NCBI GenBank assembly: GCA_002633005.1
Contig: NMRA01000064.1
Span: 859,997-923,996, forward strand
Direction of reading: 5' to 3'
Source of the DNA: Phoronis australis
Taxonomy: Eukaryota > Phoronida > Phoronidae
Length of the DNA stretch: 64,000 bases
How positions within the stretch are numbered: the stretch's first letter is position 1; the number at the start of each line of letters is the position of its first letter. Positions 34,419 through 47,100 of the stretch are shown one piece after another. The position numbers and the translations under genes are program-made. Under the pieces are notes generated by a model. The model was not told where the DNA came from, searched no databases, and saw only the letters and a list, made by a program, of their open reading frames with translations.

Positions 34419-36184
34419 TTACCAATCGTACCACCATAATTAATTAAATAACTCCCTGGAAAGAATAATTAGTTATGCGAACTTGGCTCATTGGCTGGAA
34501 TTTGGGTCTTTACTAACTGAAATATTAGGTCATTAGGTCAAATATACAACGTTGTGCCGATATGGGAAAAAACTGATCAAATAAAATCTGACACAAAATT
34601 AGAGTTATTAAAAACTACGCTTTTCCTCGAGTAAACTAAATTGTTTACTGGTGTTGCAAAAAATTGGCTATCTACCATATTCTGTTGTTAAAGTGTGGAG
34701 CAATCTTTTGCGTCGACTTTCGGAGCCTTGAAATATTGCATCACCTATTGGCCAGTTTCTTTTTTCACCGATTCTTCAATCAATTGCTCTTCTTTCACGA
34801 AGTTGTGCGTACATGTCACAACAAATTATCAGAACTGGTTTCATTTACTTACAGGTTTTTTATTTTAATACCAGCAAACTGAATTTTAGAACAAATTTTG
34901 CTGTGTGAAGCTGTCATAATCTCTCGAGAAATGTCGGAAAATTTTAGGAAATGGCACATGCGCGTCACGAGCGTACTGTTGTTAAAGCCATGATAGACTT
35001 TTTTGTTACAAAAGGTGGAGAATTATGCAATAAAATGACATTTATGAGATTTTTTTCACATAGACGGCTGCAACGGGCAAGGTGTCGGTTGATTCCCAGA
35101 TTTTACATATACCCTGCCAGTTTTTAGCTCTACATGGATTGTTCATATGAGTTTCATGGCTAAGTGACAAGCAGAACTACCTGGGCTGTGTGAAATTTCA
35201 GGGTCTAATGGAGCTCAACACAGAGTGATACGTAGTAGCTCTATTTTGACAAAAGTCTTCGTAACTGCTGGCTATTTGCCACCATGCTGGGAATTTCTTC
35301 AGATTGATGTCCACTTTACAGAAACTGGGAAAAAAATTGATAGACCTTCAGAAGTTCCGCTCAGTTTGAGCTGATGCATTAGCATTATACCGGTGTATAC
35401 TTCCAGTACAAGTACAGTAGTAGCCAACAGAACGACACAACACATTGTGATGATTGTCTGTCATTGTCATAATTGACTCACTGACAACTAGTCATATAAG
35501 ACTGGGTAGTTTGCAATTGCACAACCAAATGACAAACCTTAAAATAAGAATCTGCATAAGAGAAATTTTTCGTAAAAAGGAACTTACATTACACGTGACC
35601 GCAATTCGTACAGACACCTCAGGACCTTTTACACAACTCGGTCAGCAGCGCTGACTGCAGTCTGCACTCGCACATTCCTGTCTGGAAACCACACATTTCA
35701 TTTTCTTTTCTAGAGAAGACAATATTGTTATAGCGACATCTATTGTATGCATGGGGAAGTTATACAAAGTGTCCCGGCTCTGTGAAGTACAGTTTTCGAC
35801 CAACAACACATATTTGACAAACGTTTCGTTTGTATTAGCTAAAATATGTGCAAAAACTTTAACTCATATATTTTCTGAATGTACGAATGTAGTAATTTTT
35901 GATTTTATGTCAATCTGTCATTAACAGCAGGTCACATCAGTGAAAAATAGTAGAACTTCGCCAAGTCAGGCAGTGGTAGTAGGCCTATAGCAATGGTATC
36001 AATGACGAGACCAAATTTCATTTGATATAAATGTTTAGGAAGGAATCTCAAAAACTTTGTTATGTTTTTATAAATTGTCATTTCGTTTTTGTTCTGTGCA
36101 CCTTTTGAAGATCGATAAGAGATAGCCGCTCAGGGCAAAAGCGGGTGCCGATTTTAAACACGTAGGCCTACTATGCAACATAGC
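34419..36184. other. No gene recognised
   Basis: Intergenic. On the minus strand a donor-like site (AAT|GTAAGT, 35583-35588) follows a CpG- and CACGTG-containing stretch up to ~35650; this could be a non-coding first exon of XYLT, but nothing in the sequence proves the link. Confidence 0.3.
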
Positions 36185-36352
36185 TAACACTGCTGGGTGG
36201 CGGGGCGCATCACTAGGGCGGGCTGGGGCCGGGAGGGGCTATAGGCCCCCATTTTTTCAGTGATGTGCCGCCTATGGTCAGGGGATGGTGCACCACAGGG
36301 GGGGCTGGAGAGCTTTATAGCCCCCATTTATTCCAGTGCTGGGGCGCCCCGG
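36185..36352 (+). repeat. GC-rich dispersed repeat, two head-to-tail units
   Basis: Two related units end in TATAGGCCCCCATTTTTTCA-GTGATG and TATAGCCCCCATTTATTCCA-GTGCTGG. They are related to 10725-10820. Confidence 0.65.
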
Positions 36353-36433
36353 CATGTAACAGTGCATAAAGCACACAGTATGGCAACGTTTCACATCTTT
36401 CAAGTTGGACATTCAAGTTCTAGAATAGTCCAT

Positions 36434-36595
36434 AACCAGGGGCGTATCCAGGATTTTGAGTTGAAGGGGGGGGGGGGGNAGCCAACATCAAGTTTTGGCC
36501 GTCAGACATTCGCACCCCCGACCTGACAAATGTAATCTGGTGATATTGAGGGGGGGAGGCATGGCCACCTTCTAAATCCGCCACTAAAATAAAAG
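36434..36595. repeat. MITE-like element with G tracts
   Basis: It runs from AGGGGCGTATCCAGGATTTT through a G run containing one ambiguous base (36479) to TTCTAAATCCGCCACT. The ends are imperfect inverted repeats (GGCG-ATCCAGGATTT against AAATCCGCC). The G tract is a likely sequencing trouble spot. Confidence 0.6.
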
Positions 36596-39500
36596 CTAGC
36601 AGACTAGGCTCGCATACAGTAGAACAATTAAGCAATTTACAGCATTCACAACAGAAGGTGGACTTTCTAATAGTAAGTTAATAAATTAGCATGGATAGAA
36701 AAAAAAAAACGGAAAGACAACACTGGGGACTGGATGTGTTGTCAAACGTGATCATTTGCTCATGAAACGCAATGGGCCGTTTTCATTTTTCTTCCTGGAC
36801 AGGAGGGATTAATCATTTCAGAAAATAGGCTTGACAGTTTCAAACAAGGCGATGAACATTTTTAACACAAAAACTGGTTCGAAGTGACTAATTGAGAACT
36901 GAAAGTCTTACGTCGGCTGAAACCCAACAAGTCAGTCTCAGCCAACAAAAGTTGTTTTGCGAAAGTTCGACAAGAACTGCTGGTCTAACACCATACAGGA
37001 AATGAAAAATACCCGCTGAGCAAGTTGAATTCTGTTTCAGTGGCAGAAAACAAAAACACTTTCAATATTATAGTTTAGTCTATTTAGGCCTCTTTAATCA
37101 GAGCGCCGCTACAACCCTTTTGAAATGTCAGCACAAAAACGATTGAGAACAGACTGTAGGGAGCTAGTAAACTATAAAGTCACCTTTCCGTTGTTCCACT
37201 GAGTAATAATACTTTTTCCACTTTATTGACGGGGGCGTATACTTGAGGGCGGCGTGCCAGTCCAACATTACTCAATCAACGCAAACAGGATTTACACACA
37301 AGTGAACGAGAAAGCGGGCACCCAAGAGTATCCAGCCTCGGCACCAAAAGGTTGATGGCGTCGTTACAGATTTGAGTGAGCTAGTCGCTATTCATGGGTT
37401 TGACCGATCTGTACAATGAGATAATTGCGGTCGTAAACCAAACGCGCCTGTTTGGCATACTAGTTTAAAAGTCAAAAGAAACGAACAATAAGTAAGGCAA
37501 AAGACCAACATGACCGTTTTTTAAATTGAAAATCAAATATTAGCCCTTTTCGAATATTTTAAATCGATGCATTATTGGAGAAATTAGCAAATAGGATTTC
37601 TTCAGCAGCGCGGCCAAGCAACGCACGTTAATTTGCGAGTCGATTAAAATGGGTTAGTCAGTCTGGCTTAGACTCGCTTATATTAGGCGTTGCGGTAACA
37701 AAACCCTAAATGTTAACGTAGAAGTTACGGTCTCATGAAGAGCCTTTCCATCAAATGAAAAAAAAATAGTTTTACCTGGCTTTACTCTTCTAGATGTTCA
37801 AGGTGTGACCTGAAATTTGACAAGCTATAATAGGTCTGAAGAAATTTTAAAACTATCAGGTCTTCCCGAGGCCATGGTGCACTACCACTTCTAAACCAAG
37901 TAAGGAACAGGGCAAGACCAATTTTATACAGGCATAAGTTTTCTAAATCAAAATTTTGTTTTTTTTTGACAGAAAGCCCCTTTAATTGATTTGAAATTCA
38001 TAGGTTCACCCTTCACCATGGGTTACGCTTCCACTGAGTGCAAATAATAAAATCAACGCACAAATGTAACAACTGAAATCCTGGACTTTATTTGTCCAAA
38101 ACAAAATTCACTAGTCCAAATATCAACACAACTGGTTTGAATTGAAAAAGTCCATGGTAGAAATATATAAAAAACGCGATCACATATTTAAGAGCACCAT
38201 AGAAACAATTACATGTACAAATGAAAATGTTATTAAATGACATTTTGAAGACACACCACTCTCAGAAGGAATAAATTAACCACTTATGATTGGAAATCAG
38301 AGATTAAAGACCAGGGCATGTGTAGGATAAGCTCGGTACCCATGAGGGGTCAGAATTTCACGTATTTCCACGAATTATTTTGATTCTAATTTTATCCTTT
38401 TCCACAAAAAATGCTTACACGCAGACGCTGGCCGCCAAGGTAGGATCGAGCGGGATTCGAAATTTGAGCCTTTTCCACTCCACGAAATTCCTCGGCTCCC
38501 AGTTTTCGTGATCGTTTCTGGTTGAATCCTTGAAAAACAATTAGAATAGGATTTGGATCTCAAAACAACCCCTTTTCGCGAATTTTTGTTAGCAAATACG
38601 TAGCAGGGTACCCATAGGACATGCCCCAGGGCTTTAAAGAGTGTTAGGGTTTACCGAAGTGTAGTAAGAGCAACACAACCTACGAGAACATTGTTGCCCA
38701 AGTTAGACCACCACAAAGAAGTGGACACAGTTCTTACCACATGCGCACACCCTTACTACATGACGTAAAAACTATTAGCACACTAACAAAAAATTATGAG
38801 GGAACCTGAACACCCAGGTACTCTACAATTTAGAGTGCAAGTGACCGAAATAACATCACATCAAAATTGGGTCGGGCACTTCATCCAAATGAAGGTGTTA
38901 AAGGGTGCATGAGTGTGTGGAGTTCAGGTTCTATAGTAAGGATGCTTTTGTGTGCAGCAGTAGTTTTTGCATTAAGCACGGCTTGGAATGACCAATGACA
39001 AAAAAGAGGAAAATTTTCCACAAATAGGTTTGAGTAATAGAAATATTTTTGTGTTGTAAAATGTAATTGAAATAAACGTTTTTGTATAAATAAAGTCAAA
39101 ATAATGATAAAAAGAGACCAAAAAAGAGGTAAATGGAAATCAAATTAGAGAAAATCGAAAGGAAGAATGCGGAAATCCTCTTAAAAGAGGAAAATTCCAA
39201 GCCCTGATTAAGGGTGCGAACGCCTGGGGTAAGAGTTCGTTTTCACGCCCTGATTTTGCACAAAAGCAAAACAGAAGTCCAACAACTATGAAATACAAAA
39301 AACGCTTTGCACAGAGATAGGTAACAGATACAATCATCAAAATCATTACAAATCTTTTGGTTTGAGAAGGGAATCAATGATTAATACGTTACTGTTGCAA
39401 AAACAAAACACTCCAGCATGAAATAAAAGTAAAGACTACCTAACCACAGATATTTCATTCATTTTTAATTTATTAATTTCACATGAAGAACACTTGACAC

Positions 39501-40010
39501 TAAAAGTTGGTCACTATGCAGAGGTCCAACAAAGCACTGGTGGTGCTTTGAAAGATTGATTGATATAAGTTATCAAACCACCTATGTTGATTTCCTAAAA
39601 CAAAGGAAGATGCTTTTTATGTCAAATAATAAAAGCGATTTCAATGTGTCAAGGAAATTTTGTCATCCCAGGAATCACATAATGTTATTTCCTAAATCAA
39701 ATAAAAAACACCACATGGGTAGGTACAAAGGTAGCGTGGAGAGGCAAAGAATGATCACTGCAACCAAACTGCCTCCATAATGGTATGGGTGCTCCATCGG
39801 GTTGAGCGATTTGCATATTTTCCCTTAAACAGACAGAGGTGGTAGTGAAATACAAAGGAGACTAATAAAAAATCGAAGCAGTGCCAAGAATTAAAAAGGA
39901 GTCCTGGAAAGCTATACCAAATCTTGTAAACAGCACGCCAGCAAGATTCCCAACAGCGGAAAAGATATCAAATATTCATAACACATGCAAACCTAGCTTG
40001 ATAAGGTGAA
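36596..40010. other. No gene recognised
   Basis: Intergenic. At 38330-38610 GGTACCCAT and GGGTACCCATAGGA bracket a segment with partly inverted TTCTAATTTTATCC/TTAGAATAGGAT motifs, possibly another decayed foldback. No coding exon is supportable. Confidence 0.45.
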
Positions 40011-40017
40011 CATCGTA

Positions 40018-40125
40018 TGATTTAGAAACACCCTGTACAACGTGTGATTTAGAAACACCCTGTACAATGTATGATTTAGAAAAACCCTGTACAATGTGTG
40101 AGTTAGAAACACCCTGCACAATGCA
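40018..40125. repeat. 27-bp tandem repeat, 4 copies
   Basis: TGATTTAGAAACACCCTGTA-CAACGTG and variants repeat at 27-bp spacing from 40018. Confidence 0.9.
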
Positions 40126-41040
40126 AAAATTAAACAAAGTGAGCATTAATCAAGAGAACACACTCTACTCATCAAACAAGATCTGGGAACATCCTCTAAT
40201 CTTCATAGGTAGCACCAAAGCAAAGAGGAAATGCCAAAAATAATTTTGAGTTCATTTAGAGGTCAAAGATTAAACACAGGAACCTGAACTAGAAATCAAA
40301 ACCTTGGCATTACTATGGTAAATAACTATTTGAAATTGATCTGCAATGCTATATTTGAATTTTCTCATTTTGATTTAAATAGTTTATACAGCCAGATCTA
40401 CGAGAAAACTAAAGTTTGTAAGCAATATACAAATTTGTGTACTTATCAGGGGGTACATTACATGAAGCTACTCCTCTGCTCTAGATAAAAATAATTTCAC
40501 ACCTACAAAGTTATGGTATTTTTCATAAACTAGTACAACTTTATAAAAATCTTGTTTCAGCATTGACCACTTTGACACTAATAACTATACTTGGCACCAG
40601 AAAAGCCCACAGGCTCCAGAACAAAACTGCCGACTCCCCTGTTAATTCAAAATTACATCAATCACAACCACAGTTTGGGCTTCATTTGGTAAAGCTATAA
40701 AATTTCCATCACAAAACATTAAGCTGTACAGAAAATATTTGTGAAAAAACACTTTTGGGTCTAAGAAATGGAGAAGTGACAATTCCATAGGGGTGCATCC
40801 AAACTCCAAGTACAATCTCCAAAACCCAATCCTGGACCAGCACCCATGCATGGTCCAAGAGTAGAAATTTGGTCACTGGGTATTGACTACTTTGGGTGCT
40901 TATATTGAGTTTAGAGGTGCTGGTATGGAATTTGTATTGCAGATTTGGTGTTGCCTGGTTCAGACAGTGGTTTAAGGGATAAATTCCAGAATGTAGAGGC
41001 ATGATCATGGAATTGTATCCACATCCTGGTACAGATGGCA

Positions 41041-41115
41041 TCACTCTGTGTCTGTGTACTGTAGAGGCAGGAAGTCTTCTGAGAGAGACCAATGGGATCC
41101 CTGGAGATAAATGTT
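41041..41115 (-). CDS. Probable last exon of the coiled-coil gene
   Basis: The acceptor TGCTTACTTATAG at 41116-41117 leads in phase 0 to NIYLQGSHWSLSEDFLPLQY and TDTE then TGA. The other two frames are open much further (to 40709 and 40911), so a different acceptor and C-terminus are possible. Confidence 0.45.
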   Translation of the reverse strand, partial: NIYLQGSHWSLSEDFLPLQYTDTE

Positions 41116-44100
41116 CTATAAGTAAGCATTCACAAGAAAATAACAATAATCTATATTGAAATAATTTGCTAGTAACTTGTTTACTGAAATGATGTTGAGA
41201 GCTGTAGATATTGTTTTGTTATACTCTGTGCTAGACTGAAATTGGTGAGATATGTAATTTCAAGGCATGCGAGTGATTCCCTGGTTGTACTTCTAAATTT
41301 GTGAGGCAGGTGATTTCAAGGCATGGGAGTGATTTCATGGTTACACTTCTAAATTCTAACCACAACCACATTATCTTCAGCCAAAAAAACACAAGATCAT
41401 TCCCATGCTCTGATTGCTTAGGTGCAGGTGATAACATACCTCTGAGGTAACAGTAGTAGAACTCGACTTACGAGCACGCTGGGGTGGCTCAGGCAAGACA
41501 GGGTGCTCGAATGACGTCTTGCTCGAGTCTACATGCTGAAGCACATCATCAGAATATTTTGTGCTGCCATAAGACGTCTCTCCAGATTTATGTCTGTAGT
41601 CCTGCGTAATACCATTCATCCACTTATTGTGAAGTTTATCATTAGGCAAATAGTTCACTTGATGTGACTTGCCTGGGGAGACGACATCCTTACCATTTGT
41701 TCTCTTCTCCTGATGAGAATGATAAGAGTACGTATCATCATTCTGACTTGGACTTCTTCGTGTGTAACCGCGAGACATGTCCTGCCCTGTTTCAGAACCA
41801 AGATCTAGACCCACATTACTTTCAGTCTGCCCATTAGTCAAACCAAGGTTCAGGAACCTCCTTGAAGCATTCCGCCTGTGTGGATAAATCGCTGGAGTGT
41901 GTTTCACAGCGGACATGAACAGTGTTGCATTTGTCATAGTACTAACTGGGTCAATTTGACCATTGATGTGTTTAGACGTCGTGCACGTGGAAGGTAGGTG
42001 CTTAAATTCTTCCTTGTCATCTGACTGACACATATCAGAAACATTCTCCGAGTATGACATCGACTTGTCTTGTCTCGATGAATGAACATTACTTACAGCC
42101 CTTTTCAACAAGAGGTCCTTGTCAACAGCTCTTCCCGAGTCTGCAGTAGAGTTTAGAGGACTAATTATCAGCCAACTGCCAGATTTATCCGTCATTCCAT
42201 TCTGAGCAGGACTACTTGACATCAGAGGCTGACCAACGTCCAGATAATTACCAGTGTTGATGGAAGTAGACCCTGGCTGCTTGCGATTACTCGGCAAAAC
42301 ATCTCTAGTTTTGGCTGAACGCAAAGAAAAGCCAGATGTTAGCAAGCCATTGACCAATCCCACCTGAACAGGTTCTTCCAGTTTGTCTTCAGTTACAGTA
42401 TCTGACAGATTGTCATTATTCATCGTGACCTCAAGGTCACCCAGACACAGCACTGACTGTTCTTTTGAGTCTGCTACACTATGCTGTTTGCAATTAGCTG
42501 ACTCCCTCTTGAGACTACTTGATGAACTATTTCTGCCTGAGCAGTCACCAGCAATTTTGTGCTCATGATCCGAATCACCATTAGAATGTTTTGCAACAAC
42601 ACCTTGTCTGCTGGGTGACTGATCAGATCTACCACCAGGTGGCACTGTCCTCTCCAGTGACCTGTTGCTACTGAGTGATTGATCTAATCCATCACCAGGT
42701 GGCACTACAAACTGTGTTTGCCTGTTTCTGCTGGGTAACTGATGCAACTCCTCACTAGGTGGCACCATGCCCTGTATTGACCTGTTCCTGCCAAGTGATA
42801 GTTGCAATTCATCACCATGAGGCACAAACCCCTGAGACTGTCTGTTAGCGCTGAAGGACTGACCCAGCCCACCCCCAGGTGTAGCTAACCCACGCACCTG
42901 TCGGTTTTTATGGTATTTCTCTAAAATCTCCATTTCCTTCTTAAGGTAGTCATGGTTATCGCGTATTATACTGCACTCAGTCTGCGCCAGTCTCCTGGCA
43001 CTCTCGGCACTTTCCAGAGCCACCTCCAGGCTGTGAAGTTTGTCTATGGTTTGCGCCTCATTATACCTGTACCAGCTGAGATCCTACAATGATAGAGAAT
43101 AGCAACTTTAATGAATTGAACTTCAGAACAATTAATTTATGAATTCAAAATATGATCCACTCGCTATCCATGACAATATTTAGGCATTCCTAATCCAATA
43201 ATAGCAACAGATTGAAACTGAAATGAGACATTAATAAGAAACAAAAATCTTAAAATAATAAAATCTTGCCTAAGAATCTGAGGTTTGAAATGTACTTCAT
43301 CTTCAACAAGAGCGATGTGGAGCGTTGAAATGCACCCACGACAGCACCGCAAATGGTGTTTTTAGGGGTGTTTATTAGAACCATAAAATGGCCATTAGAC
43401 AGCACAGAATATATTGAATCCATCCGGAAATGGGAAGGTGTCGTAGTTTCTGAAAACTCCAAAGTTACAAAGGCAAATGCAAAACAAATTCCCAGTAGGA
43501 ACCACAGCAAGAGTCAAAATCTGCCAAGAAGTTTGAAAGATACAGTGGACAACAGAAAAATAATAAAATTGATTGATTTGGTTAATTGAGGGGGACATCA
43601 AAAAAAGACTCGAAAACAGTTTAGATGGCCATTAAGTGACGCAAAAATCTCGAATCCACCTGAAAATGGAAGGATTGCATCATCTCACTAAAAGATACCT
43701 AACTGCCAAATTTTATGAACATTCGTTGAGGACCTTTGAAGATACAGAATGTAAACGTAAAAAAACATTAAAATTGCCACTACGGGGCATATTGGTAGCA
43801 AGCTCTGTTCACAAGTCGTCGTCAGTAGTCAACTTCATATAAACACACGTACTAAATTTAAAAAACATCTTGCAAAGACTTTAGGAGATGCAGCCATGGG
43901 TACAAAGAAAACTGCCACTAGGAGGCACCACACTAGTCGAAGTCGTCGGAAAATCGTCCTCTTCACAGTAAGAGCATATATGCCGATTATTACAATCGTA
44001 CTTAGAGTAGTTTGGTTGATAGAGGGGTGGACGTCAAAAAACAGACTAGAGAACAGTAAAAATAGCCATTAGGTGGCGCAGAATACCTCAAATCCTTTCG

Positions 44101-47100
44101 AAACCATGAGGATAACGTCATCTCACTAATAGATGCCTATCTACCAAATTTTGTGAAAATCCATTGAGGACATTTGAAGATACGGAGGTGAACGTAAAAA
44201 ACTAAAATTGCCACTAGGGGACACACCGGTGATCGAATCCAACTGAAAGTTCATTCATACCGTCCCATCCACGAAAGAAACACATGACTTTGTGTGCAAA
44301 ATTTCATGTAAACATGCATCGAAGAGTTTTGGAGATGGAGCAGCTAACATCAGACGGACACCGGACATACACCAGACAGATGGACGGACAGGGATTGACG
44401 GCATAATGCGCCCACATAGCATTAGCAGTCAATTTCCTTGTCAGAGATCCATTTGTGACAGATCATACATATGAATAATAGATCTCTATTCTCATAGGAC
44501 CATATTCACGTTCCATTTGGAAGTACATTTTGGGCTGAAAACCCTTAGTGTGCTGACAACAAAACTGTTATGCATACAAACATTGTGCAAACTAATAGCT
44601 ATTGCAATACTGGGAAACTAAGAGGCACATAATTGTAAGGATAGAGAAAAGTTTCCGTTGCTGGACTAACAACATCCTTTTAACTAAACCTCTAAAATTC
44701 AAAGGCCATACTCTGAAAACGCTACAAACAGAATCACACACTATAAAGCCTATGACTAGTCCTTAGAAGCACAGGGGGCTGGACCTCAAAACCAATAGCC
44801 AGATTCTGTACACAGTGTGCACAGCTAAGGATTAGATACCGTGCGAACTGTCATGTCATATGCCCAAACACTGGATTGTTTCTCGGGCCTGAAAGTCAAC
44901 GTCTGCAATCTACAGCTTGCTTTTCTGACCAGCACATCGTGGAGCTTGCAATGTAAGAGCTGTTTGCAATGTGAAATACTTTAAATCCTATCACATAACC
45001 AATTTACAACGTGCTTATCTTATCATGATAAATAACAGCATATGTCAATAACACTGTGATTAAGTGTCTATAAAAATTGGTTTTGTACCACTATCGGCCA
45101 GTTGCTCATGAAATTATCAATGAGTTTCAGGTGAATCAAAGTGTATGTGAGTGGACTTAATGTTGACTTTTAGGATCAATGAATTGTATCTAAGTAATTC
45201 TTTAGTAATCTTGGCTCTTATGTTGAAGTATGTTACTGGACTCTCTGACAAAACTAAACCAAGCAACAGTTACAGCAGGGGTGCACAGAGATAATTTTTA
45301 AAATAACTGGAATGTGATCTTTGATAACGAAGTCCAATTACAAAAAGAAGTATTCTGAGTTTTTATGCAGACTTTTGACTTAAGTGGATTTAAAACTCAT
45401 AGCTTTTCATTACAATGCCAACTGTAAACACACTGCAAAATCACATTAAGAGGAGAAAAAAATACAAATAAAGTGCTTGAAAGTAAACAAACCATCTTAA
45501 AAGTATGTCCCAAAATCAGAAGTTGTTTCAAGAGATAGGCACCACTCCTATGAGATAGAAGACTTAATAACAGTGAACTGCAAGTGTACGCCAACCAGGT
45601 CACTTGATGCTAGTTAGCAGCAATTAGGTCACTTATTACCTGTCTTAGTTTGTTTCTTTCATCGTTAGCTATGGAAATCTTCTCTCGTAACTGCATGTTT
45701 TCTTTCTCAAACAGGCTAACCTCTTTCAAGGGGGTTTTGGTGGAGTTTTCCAGAAGTCTGAGAGCGTCGCTCAGCTGAGCATTGAGTTTCTTATTATCTG
45801 CACTAGATGATGCCACTGAACTTCGGAGTTCTTTAAGTTGTAATTCTAGACTATTAACTTTTAATTTCTGACTTTCATTTTCAATTTTGAGGTATTCATT
45901 CTCATCTTTTAAAGCAGCGTTTTCCCCCTTGGCATCTTCCAATAGAGTCTCAATCGACTGCACCTTCGTAGACAGTCGCTTGTTGGCAGTGTTCAACTTT
46001 GATTGGAGAATTTCATTTTCGATAGTGGCACTGGCAATCAATTGTTCCATCCTTGCCATTGAGTTATTTTCATTGACTGACACCTGTACGCCATCCACTG
46101 ATTGGTGAACAAGTGACGAGTCCTCAAGAGCAGTACTGTGCAGTTCATCTTGCTTAGTAAGCAGACGTCCAGTGTCACATTCAGAAAGATAATCACCACC
46201 ATTCAAATCAGATAAAAGCAGTGTGTCACCAACTTCAATGGGTGATATTGAAACCTTGCTATGTTTGTCCTTTTCTTTAAGTTCCAAGGGTGAATCTTTC
46301 ACTTGGATGGGTGAAAGTCTACTCAACTCCACTTCTGTAGAAAATGTCTGAGCATCTCCCCAAGGACCATGACACCCATTAGACAAGCTTTTCACTGAAA
46401 CTGTCTCCAAATCCTTTACCTTTTCACGCAAGTCTTCAATTTGTTCCTCCAGAACGTCAATAGTCACTTTACTGTTGATATTCACTGTCTGAGCAGCTGC
46501 TAACTCCTGGTGAAGTTTGTCATTCTCCAACTTCAAACTCCGCACTTCCTCTTTCAAATCAGTGTTGTATGTCTCCAGCTCCTCTGCTCTCTCATTGCAA
46601 GTTATTTGATCCAATAACTGACACTCACTTTCATGAGCTCTGTTCAGTTCTGACTTCAATGTTTGCCCAAGTATGTCTATACTGTCCAGTAACAGCATCA
46701 ATTCATCTTCACTATCACAAACATCTGTGATATCATTAAGCTGGTCGATTGGCACTACAGTCGATGGTCCTTGCTCAGCTAAATCAGTATCATAAGATGT
46801 ATGCAATACGAATTTACTCCAAACATCATCAATTTCACTGGAATCAATGTCTCTATTTTCCATACGTGGGTGTACATGATCTGGCAAATAGTCAGCCTGA
46901 CTACCACAAACTGAGTGATGATTCAAAGCACTACTACTAACCCCAGCTTGAGACTTGCTATGTTTGTCAGACTTGTTAACATCTTGTTGTGAGATAGCAT
47001 TTCTTTGTGAAGTCTTAAAACGCGAGTCAAGCTGATGAGATGTAGACTGAATATTACCATGTCTAGAGTGCAAGCCAGTTGACAAGGGTGTACAACTTTG

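Noticed and set aside
40709-41146. 145-codon minus-strand frame as the C-terminus of the coiled-coil gene
   Set aside because: It is out of phase with the preceding exon at the best acceptor. The short phase-0 frame ending at 41041 fits better, though this is not certain.
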